A stretch of 25,107 nucleotides of DNA from Mycolicibacterium sp. TY81 (GTDB lineage: Bacteria > Actinomycetota > Actinomycetes > Mycobacteriales > Mycobacteriaceae): the NCBI RefSeq assembly GCF_018326285.1, contig NZ_AP023364.1, positions 1-25,107 of the forward strand, read 5' to 3'. Each line of letters starts with the position of its first letter. The stretch's first letter is position 1. The translations under genes and the position numbers were made by a program. Positions 1 to 4,735 of the stretch are shown piece by piece. The notes below the pieces were generated by a model, which was not told the DNA's origin, searched no databases, and worked only from the letters and a program-made list of their open reading frames with translations.

Positions 1-2
1 TG

Positions 3-632
3 GTGCAGGCGGCGGGGTACGGGATCAAGCAGGATGTACCGCCGCCGGCGCCTGCCGTGCCACCGGGACCGAACGCCGCAGACATGAAGGGCGTGCTGGA
101 CAAGCTGCCGCAAGGGAGCCAGCCCAACATCCGGGAGGTTCGCACCCCCGAGGACTTGCAGGCTCTGAAGCGCTGGATGACGCAGGGCGGCGTCGAGGGC
201 CAGAACCGCTACGGAGACCCAGGCAGGGGCACGTGGAAGGTCCTTCCCGACGGCAGCGAAGTCGGCGAACGCTACGCCGCGAAATCGACCGGCACCAACT
301 CCCTCGACATCGATCTCAAGAGCGCCAACGGGGCAGAACACTGGAAGGTGCACATCAACCCGAAGACCGGCGGCGTTCCGGAAATCCCCGCACCCAAGGC
401 GCCGCCGATCGAGCCTCAGGCGCCGAAAGCAACACCGGCAGAACCGAACTCGCCGAGAGCACCGGTCACCGAACGGGCCCCCGAGATTGGGGTGAGGGGA
501 TGGGGCGGACCATCAGCGGAACCATTCGGGCCACAGCCGGTGCACCCACCCGGCAGCATCCACCACCATTTCCCGATCCTGGGCGTTGACGACCCGGAAG
601 AGAACCCACGTGACTTCGAGGGGCACTCATGA
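3..632 (+). CDS. C-terminal part of a probable secreted polymorphic toxin (5' end outside window)
   Basis: The frame is open from the window edge, so only the last 209 residues are seen and the start is unknown. Residues about 55-115 form a compact domain with the signatures GTWKVLPDGSEVGER, TNSLDIDL and HWKVHI. This pattern of a Trp-containing strand, a PDGS turn and a short hydrophobic strand resembles small C-terminal toxin modules of actinobacterial secreted toxins. A Pro/Ala/Glu-rich linker follows (about 118-165), then a tail containing HHHFPIL. The gene sits 25 bp before a small acidic gene, the usual toxin-then-immunity order. Toxin identity is inferred from domain style and context; no catalytic residues are recognised. 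It could instead be a non-toxic effector tail. Confidence 0.55.
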   Translation: MQAAGYGIKQDVPPPAPAVPPGPNAADMKGVLDKLPQGSQPNIREVRTPEDLQALKRWMTQGGVEGQNRYGDPGRGTWKVLPDGSEVGERYAAKSTGTNSLDIDLKSANGAEHWKVHINPKTGGVPEIPAPKAPPIEPQAPKATPAEPNSPRAPVTERAPEIGVRGWGGPSAEPFGPQPVHPPGSIHHHFPILGVDDPEENPRDFEGHS

Positions 633-657
633 CGATGATGAACACGAGGAGCATTAG

Positions 658-1047
658 GTGATGACGGAACAGCAGACCAGTACGCAGGAAACACTGCGTG
701 ACGACATCTTGGGCATGGGGCTCGACGATTACGTGTCCATGGCCGACGTTCTGGCATGTATCGCTAACGGCGCGTCAGCCGACGCCCTCGCTCCTTACAA
801 GCAACTGGTGGTCGACACTGTGCGATCGCTGCTGGTCGACGGGCTTGTGGTGGTGGGTGACATCCCCGGGAGAGATGACCCTGGATTCAAGCCGTGGCCA
901 GGCAGCGTCGACGAGGTGATGTCACGGTTCATCACGCTGTTCGTTGACCGCTACGAGGATCGGATCGAGTGGGAGTACAGGATCTGGATCAACCTCACCG
1001 ACGCGGGGGAGCGGGTGGCCACCGAGGCGCGACAAAAACGCCAATGA
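658..1047 (+). CDS. Putative immunity protein, 129 aa
   Basis: Small acidic soluble protein directly downstream of the putative toxin. GTG at 658 is followed by ATG at 661; a GAGGAG ribosome site lies just upstream, so either start works. The protein has helical segments (LGMGLDDYVSMADVLACI, VVDTVRSLLVDGLVVVGDI), a mid-region PWPGSVDEVMSRFI, and a C-terminal strand-like segment WEYRIWINLTDAGERVA. The tail resembles winged-helix-like folds, with DAGER as a typical wing. Size, acidity and position fit an immunity protein neutralising the upstream effector, but no family was recognised. Its stop overlaps the next start (ATGA), so the two are probably translated together. Confidence 0.6.
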   Translation: MMTEQQTSTQETLRDDILGMGLDDYVSMADVLACIANGASADALAPYKQLVVDTVRSLLVDGLVVVGDIPGRDDPGFKPWPGSVDEVMSRFITLFVDRYEDRIEWEYRIWINLTDAGERVATEARQKRQ

Positions 1048-1247
1048 CAGCCCACAGCGGAATGCGGCTAGCGAGGGAGGCCGCCGCGGTGGCCGAGGCC
1101 GCCGTAGCCATCGCTGGCGGCGTGATTGATCCGTACACCCGGGAACTGGTCGCCAAGATGGGGCGCGGCGAGCTCACCGGGGACCAGGCCGCCGCAGAGA
1201 TCATCGCCCGATTCGTTTCACCGGGACCGTACCCTCGAACTACATAG
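1044..1247 (+). CDS. Small VbhA-like antitoxin protein, 67 aa
   Basis: The start ATG at 1044 overlaps the stop of the preceding gene (ATGA), indicating translational coupling. The C-terminal half, DPYTRELVAKMGRGELTGDQ followed by AAAEIIARF, matches the general pattern of VbhA-type antitoxin helices, which normally inhibit Fic AMP-transferases (a conserved position followed by G-E-(L/I)-(T/S)-x-(D/E)-(Q/E)). An Ala-rich helix precedes it (residues 8-26). No Fic domain is visible in this window. The partner may be elsewhere on the replicon, or the protein may act with the upstream toxin-immunity pair. The family call is from motif memory and is moderate. Confidence 0.55.
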   Translation: MTAHSGMRLAREAAAVAEAAVAIAGGVIDPYTRELVAKMGRGELTGDQAAAEIIARFVSPGPYPRTT

Positions 1248-1257
1248 TTACAGACTT
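1246..1257. promoter_or_regulatory. Operator-like half site (12-bp direct repeat, copy 1)
   Basis: AGTTACAGACTT occurs here, about 34 bp before the RHH-like gene at 1291, and again at 1599-1610 just after that gene. Such paired occurrence is typical of sites bound by the encoded repressor; binding is inferred. Confidence 0.4.
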
Positions 1258-1290
1258 CCGCAGTTCGGGCTGGCGGGGAAAGGTGTCATC

Positions 1291-1572
1291 GTGACGACCG
1301 GCAACAAGGACCACCCCGACCCTGATAGCAGCAGTCAACCGACCGGGTGGGTGCGCTACGACGAACTCGAACGCAAAGAGACCCGGATACGCACCGACCA
1401 GATCAGCCGCCTCACCGAACTCAGCCGCGGCCTCAACCGGCAACGACAAGGCCGGGGAGAGCGGATCACCGAGAACACCCTCATCCGCGTCGCCATTGAT
1501 CTGCTCCTGGCGCGGAGCGCCGACCTGGCCGGCGCTACCGAAGCCGAACTCCGAAACTCTCTGGGGCTGTAA
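1291..1572 (+). CDS. Ribbon-helix-helix-like DNA-binding protein, 93 aa
   Basis: GTG start at 1291 preceded by a good ribosome site (GGGGAAAGG). The first 25 residues are polar and probably disordered. The segment RKETRIRTDQISRLTELSRG starts a strand-helix, followed by a charged turn and a second helix (RITENTLIRVAIDLLLARSA). This beta-helix-helix order with a conserved polar turn is characteristic of RHH regulators and plasmid partition or copy-control proteins. Repeats of AGTTACAGACTT flank the gene, and a perfect palindrome follows it, suggesting autoregulation. An extended frame upstream reaches 1126 but would run through the preceding gene and lacks a ribosome site. Function beyond DNA binding is not visible. 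Confidence 0.65.
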   Translation: MTTGNKDHPDPDSSSQPTGWVRYDELERKETRIRTDQISRLTELSRGLNRQRQGRGERITENTLIRVAIDLLLARSADLAGATEAELRNSLGL

Positions 1573-1592
1573 TCCACACCCTAAACCTGTAC

Positions 1593-1607
1593 TCTGTAAG
1601 TTACAGA
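1593..1607. promoter_or_regulatory. Palindromic operator candidate
   Basis: TCTGTAA-G-TTACAGA is a perfect 7-bp inverted repeat around one base. Its right half continues into the 12-bp repeat shared with position 1246. It lies between the RHH-like gene and the next gene, 42 bp before the ATG at 1649, where it could control that promoter. The binding protein is inferred to be the upstream RHH product. Confidence 0.5.
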
Positions 1608-1648
1608 CTTTGTTTTGCTTGCAGAGTGCCAGGCTAGGAGGGGTTCCC

Positions 1649-1885
1649 ATGGCCCAATACATCCAGTATTCGGCGACCCGACCCCCGGCCGAGATCGATC
1701 TGGAAGAACAGTTCCAGCAGCATCTGGAAGTCATCGGCCACCTGCTCGACAACCCCAACGACCCCGCCGCGCTCGCGTGGGCCCAATGTCTCATCGATGA
1801 GCACCTCGCCCGTGAGGAGTACTACGGCCGACTGTGCCGAGTGCGCTACGGAACGCTGGACCCGGCCAATCGTCGCGCGTCTTGA
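1649..1885 (+). CDS. Hypothetical protein, 78 aa
   Basis: ATG at 1649 with a strong AGGAGGGG ribosome site 7 bases upstream. The product is a soluble, acidic, mainly helical protein: an N-terminal MAQYIQYSATRPPAEIDLEE, then FQQHLEVIGHLLDN, then AWAQCLIDEHLAREEYYGRL. No family is recognised. The promoter region carries the 15-bp palindrome at 1593. Placement among RHH-type genes suggests a plasmid maintenance or regulatory accessory role, but nothing in the sequence fixes this. A longer in-frame extension to 1496 overlaps the preceding gene and is unlikely. Confidence 0.6.
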   Translation: MAQYIQYSATRPPAEIDLEEQFQQHLEVIGHLLDNPNDPAALAWAQCLIDEHLAREEYYGRLCRVRYGTLDPANRRAS

Positions 1886-1959
1886 TGTCGAGAAAAACTT
1901 TCGCGCCACGCCGAGCAGCTTTAACTGTTAGATCCGTTTCGGCTGGCAGAGTCACCCCC

Positions 1960-2376
1960 ATGGCTCAGCGCAGCACGCACAAAGGCCCACGTGCCCAAGT
2001 CTCTGCACCAGTGACGGCCGTGGTGTACGCCAGCATCCAAACTCTGGCCGAAATTCATGCGACCGGCTTCAGCCAAGCGGCTGCGGACCTGCTCGCCCTA
2101 GCCACCGGCCACCCCGACCTCGTACGGGTGATTCACCAGGGAGCGCTCCTGCCAGCTGCCGTGGCGCGGGACATCTCCGCGCCGGCCGAGACTCACCTGG
2201 TCGGTCCGAGAGTCCCGATGGCGGCCTACGAGGACATCAAGCATCTGGCCGCCGACAACAACGTGAGCGCCGGCCAGATTGCGGCGGACCTGCTGGCCCT
2301 GGCCACCGGCCACCCCGACCAAGTCCGGGTGCTCAACACCGCGACCAACGCGGAGGTGTTGCCACTGGCGATGTGA
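1960..2376 (+). CDS. Tandemly duplicated RHH-like protein, 138 aa
   Basis: The protein holds two copies of one unit: residues about 17-65 and about 84-135. Each has an 'x-Y-x-x-I-x-x-L-A' helix and then AADLLALATGHPD followed by VRV. Unit 2 (VPMAAYEDIKHLAADNNVSA) matches the mycobacterial plasmid pattern where a single such unit forms a small RHH-like DNA-binding protein. Two units in one chain would make a single-chain pseudo-dimer. ATG at 1960 is chosen because the repeat-bearing protein begins there and the earlier in-frame ATG (1834) lies inside the previous gene; no strong ribosome site is visible. A small palindrome, TAACTGTTA, lies at 1922-1930 upstream. DNA-binding role is inferred. 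Confidence 0.6.
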   Translation: MAQRSTHKGPRAQVSAPVTAVVYASIQTLAEIHATGFSQAAADLLALATGHPDLVRVIHQGALLPAAVARDISAPAETHLVGPRVPMAAYEDIKHLAADNNVSAGQIAADLLALATGHPDQVRVLNTATNAEVLPLAM

Positions 2377-2711
2377 CACCAAAGCCCGGCCCGAAAACTT
2401 GCTTTGTCTTGGTCGGCCGCGGGCGGGCATACGTGACATCTGAATAGCCGGTGCACGGGGCTACACCCCGTAGACGACGAAGGCCCCGCCTAGGGCGGGG
2501 CCACGTCTGGAGATTCGAACCGAGATTGGGAGCTCGGTTCCGGTTCTCCGCACCATCCCCGAAGGGACTTTTGCTTTTGTCGAGCAAGTCTCACGGTAGC
2601 GCATGCGCTGAATCTGAACCAGGTTCGCCGCGCAAACAATGCGCAAACCGTGACCAATCACTTTCGCGGGGGCGTCGCAGTGCGCCTGCGTTCTCCGCAC
2701 CGGGCACCACG
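2377..2711. other. Hairpin-rich leader upstream of rep; candidate replication origin
   Basis: No convincing gene in this 335-bp stretch. It contains, in order, three inverted repeats: ACGGGG/CCCCGT at 2454-2470, the GC hairpin at 2484-2504, and GAACCGAG/CTCGGTTC at 2517-2540. A self-complementary AGCGCATGCGCT follows at 2598-2609, then a direct repeat GCGCAAAC at 2630 and 2641, exactly 11 bp apart. Structured DNA with helically phased repeats before a replication initiator gene is the usual form of a theta or iteron origin. Assignment as origin is inference. Confidence 0.4.
2484..2504 (+). terminator. GC-rich hairpin, possible terminator
   Basis: GGCCCCGCC-TAG-GGCGGGGCC is a perfect 9-bp stem with a 3-nt loop. 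No T-tract follows, which is common for mycobacterial terminators. Its presence argues that the rep coding region does not start upstream of it. Confidence 0.5.
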
Positions 2712-3869
2712 GTGCGCGCACACGCCGCCGCGGCGGACACCGCCACCCGTTGGCGACGCTGGATCGAGCGCGTCGGTGTGGCGGCCGCCACACCGCGCCA
2801 GCCAGTGTGGTCCAGCCGTCAGTCCTGGCTGGACAGCCTGCGGGACTGGGCACAATCCCGAGCCCTGGCCACGGTGTGCATCGCTGAACGGGCCTCGATC
2901 ACCGCGACCACGCTGCTGGCCATCGCCGCGGTGATGGCCGAGCACGCCGACCACGCCACCGGCCGGCACGTGGCCATCACCCGCGCCACCATCGCCGAGC
3001 GCATCGGCTGCCACCCGAACACGGTCTCCACTGCGTGGGCGGTACTGCGCGCCTCCGGCTGGGCCGTGGAGGCCCAACGCGGCCACGGCTCCCCGGGTAC
3101 ACCGAGCGTCGGCCGACGCCCCTCGGTGTACCACCTGGTCCAGCGCCGTCCGTCGTCTGTGCCTGTGGCACCGAAACCTGTGGAGCTAAGGGGAATCGAA
3201 CCCCTGACCTCCGGCGGCACTGTGGAAAATTGTGACCTACCGCCGTCAGGCGGTGTTGGTTCTCTAACTCCCGTAGGGAGTAACTCACCAAGCGCGTATC
3301 CGCGCGAAGAAAATTCAACTCGACCCCTCAAAAGCCGGCGCTGGCGCGCCGAGCCCCGACCACTGGCCCTTCAGCAGCTCGCCGCTCGACTCGCCAACTG
3401 CTGCCACGGCCTCCGCAGCGGCCACATCGGAGCCATCTGCGACGCCATCGCGGCCGTCGGCATCGACCCGACGGTGTGGTCCGCCGCCGACATCAAGCAG
3501 GCCCTAGAAGCGGACATGCGCCGCACCGGCGGAACTTGGCCCGACCAGATCACCAACCCCGGTGGATTCCTGGCTAGCCGCCTGCGCAAGCTCGGAACCT
3601 TCACCGACCGAACTCCCGCACGCGCCGCAGCGATGTCACATCCTTCGGTGCCGAGCGCGCCACCGTCACCAACACAACCGGCACTCTCGTCCGCCACGAA
3701 CACCGGAACGGGCCGCGTCGAGGCCTTCGCCGAGCTCGCGGCAGCTCGCCGGCGCGCGCTACACCGGCGTACCGCGGCCGCCGCCGCGGACACCGCCCGG
3801 CGCGACGCGCTCATCGCCACGATCCGCGCAGCCACCCCACCCGGACGCTCAACCACAGTGTGGCGGTAG
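2712..3869 (+). CDS. Plasmid replication initiator protein, about 385 aa
   Basis: GTG at 2712 is the first sensible start: the open frame extends to 2451 but that part crosses the leader hairpins and encodes low-complexity Arg/Ser-rich sequence. No strong ribosome site is seen, so the start is uncertain. The N-terminal part (DTATRWRRWIERVGVAAATP) leads into a helical region and a winged-helix HTH at about residues 90-122 (TRATIAERIGCHPNTVSTAW). A variable linker encoded across the tRNA-like sequence follows. The C-terminal domain includes HIGAICDAIAAVGIDPTVWS and a Leu-Arg tail. This two-part layout matches mycobacterial plasmid Rep proteins as I know them. It probably binds the upstream repeats to start replication. 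Confidence 0.75.
   Translation: MRAHAAAADTATRWRRWIERVGVAAATPRQPVWSSRQSWLDSLRDWAQSRALATVCIAERASITATTLLAIAAVMAEHADHATGRHVAITRATIAERIGCHPNTVSTAWAVLRASGWAVEAQRGHGSPGTPSVGRRPSVYHLVQRRPSSVPVAPKPVELRGIEPLTSGGTVENCDLPPSGGVGSLTPVGSNSPSAYPREENSTRPLKSRRWRAEPRPLALQQLAARLANCCHGLRSGHIGAICDAIAAVGIDPTVWSAADIKQALEADMRRTGGTWPDQITNPGGFLASRLRKLGTFTDRTPARAAAMSHPSVPSAPPSPTQPALSSATNTGTGRVEAFAELAAARRRALHRRTAAAAADTARRDALIATIRAATPPGRSTTVWR
3181..3212 (-). other. tRNA 3'-end-like sequence (T-arm plus acceptor strand), antisense within rep
   Basis: Read on the minus strand, this gives a T-stem AGGGG, loop TTCGATT, stem CCCCT and then TAGCTCCA, the 3' end of a tRNA (alanine-type acceptor likely). No D-arm or anticodon arm is present beyond 3212, so it is not a tRNA gene. 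In the rep frame it encodes ELRGIEPLTS, a peptide commonly produced when a frame runs across tRNA ends. Two small hairpins follow: ACCGCC/GGCGGT at 3239-3254 and ACTCCC/GGGAGT at 3267-3281. It could be an attachment-site remnant. Confidence 0.65.
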
Positions 3870-3965
3870 ACGACAGATTCTCGCCACCGCAATCGCGTCA
3901 CACCCCAAAGTTCATGACCGCCCGCCCTACCGTCGAAAACACACCACAACAAAAAGGGGGAAAAC

Positions 3966-4205
3966 ATGGGCACCAAGCTCACCGTGGTCCTGGCCAACGG
4001 CCAGAAGGACGAGCACCAGGACGCCGACCACAGCGTCACCGCCGGCGGGGTCCTCACCATCAAAGTCCCTAAAAACGGCTTAGAAGGCACCCGGGTAACG
4101 ACCTACAGCCCGCCGGCATGGATTTCGATCGAGACCACCGAGTACCACACCCAGGGCCTCAACAACCTGAACGTCGGAGGCAGCCCCATCACGTTTGGGC
4201 ACTAA
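3966..4205 (+). CDS. Hypothetical protein, 79 aa
   Basis: ATG at 3966 with a clear purine-rich AAAAGGGGG ribosome site. The product is small, soluble and beta-rich: MGTKLTVVLANGQKDEHQDA, then GGVLTIKVPKNGLEGTRVTT and a C-terminal LNVGGSPITFGH. Alternating hydrophobic residues suggest a small beta sandwich or barrel. No family is recognised. It sits 96 bp after rep in the same direction and is followed by a strong hairpin, so it may end the rep transcript. Confidence 0.65.
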   Translation: MGTKLTVVLANGQKDEHQDADHSVTAGGVLTIKVPKNGLEGTRVTTYSPPAWISIETTEYHTQGLNNLNVGGSPITFGH

Positions 4206-4223
4206 CCCCCCCGGCGGACAACT

Positions 4224-4268
4224 ACGACATTGGACCTGCGGATTAAAAGTCCGCAGGTCCAATGTCGT
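4224..4268. terminator. Perfect 19-bp stem hairpin after the rep-linked gene
   Basis: Left arm 4224-4242 and right arm 4250-4268 are exact reverse complements (19 of 19) around a 7-nt loop TTAAAAG. It begins 18 bp after the stop of the 79-aa gene. No T-tract follows. It would terminate transcription from either side, but its perfection also fits a replication or transfer structure. Confidence 0.6.
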
Positions 4269-4735
4269 GCTGCGAAAATCCCGCTGGAATGTTTGCCGAC
4301 ACCGGCTCCAGGCCGAGACGTCACAACATCCACTCTGATGGCGGGCCCGGTGGCCACGCCACAGTCAGACCAGGGACTCGCCCCGGCAGAGTGCCGTTGA
4401 CAAGCCAGTCCAAAAGCGCATCCGCGGCGCCGCTGTCGCGCCGCGCGAACGCGCGCAGCAGCCGCCCCTCCAACCCCACACCCTCATCACACACCCCACA
4501 ACCACCTGACCTCTCACCACCACTTCCTCCACCGCCCACCCTCGCACCTCACGCCCAAACCCTGACCCCTCGCCCTACCCAGGCCCCGCACCTCGCCCTC
4601 CCTACCACTACGCTACAAATCATTGGCACATTTGCACAAGATGTGCAAGGCTGGTCGTGGCCGCGCGGGGCGCGTCCACCGACCGTTCGTCTCCGGGCCT
4701 GGTAGCGACCGTCACCCGAGCTGGAGGGAGTCGAT
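4269..4735. other. Intergenic region before the relaxase; candidate oriT
   Basis: A 467-bp stretch with no credible gene; the open frame here encodes Pro/Ser/Thr-rich low-complexity sequence. Roughly 4480-4610 is a long C-rich, G-poor strand-biased tract. An AT-rich segment and a 17-bp inverted repeat (4632-4648) follow before the relaxase. MobF relaxases usually have oriT next to their own gene, so this is the best oriT candidate in the window; no nick site can be named. Confidence 0.4.
4632..4648. promoter_or_regulatory. Inverted repeat upstream of relaxase
   Basis: TTGCACA-AGA-TGTGCAA, a perfect 7-bp inverted repeat, with a further GGCACA half site at 4625. It lies about 90 bp before the relaxase ATG. 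It may be an operator or the relaxase recognition hairpin of oriT. Confidence 0.5.

Noticed and set aside
3181..3260. A complete tRNA gene on the minus strand
   Set aside because: Only the T-arm and acceptor end are present; no matching 5' acceptor, D-arm or anticodon arm exists upstream on that strand.
4262..4705. 147-residue frame beyond the 19-bp hairpin
   Set aside because: Starts inside the hairpin, has no ribosome site and encodes low-complexity Pro/Ser/Thr-rich sequence from the C-rich tract.
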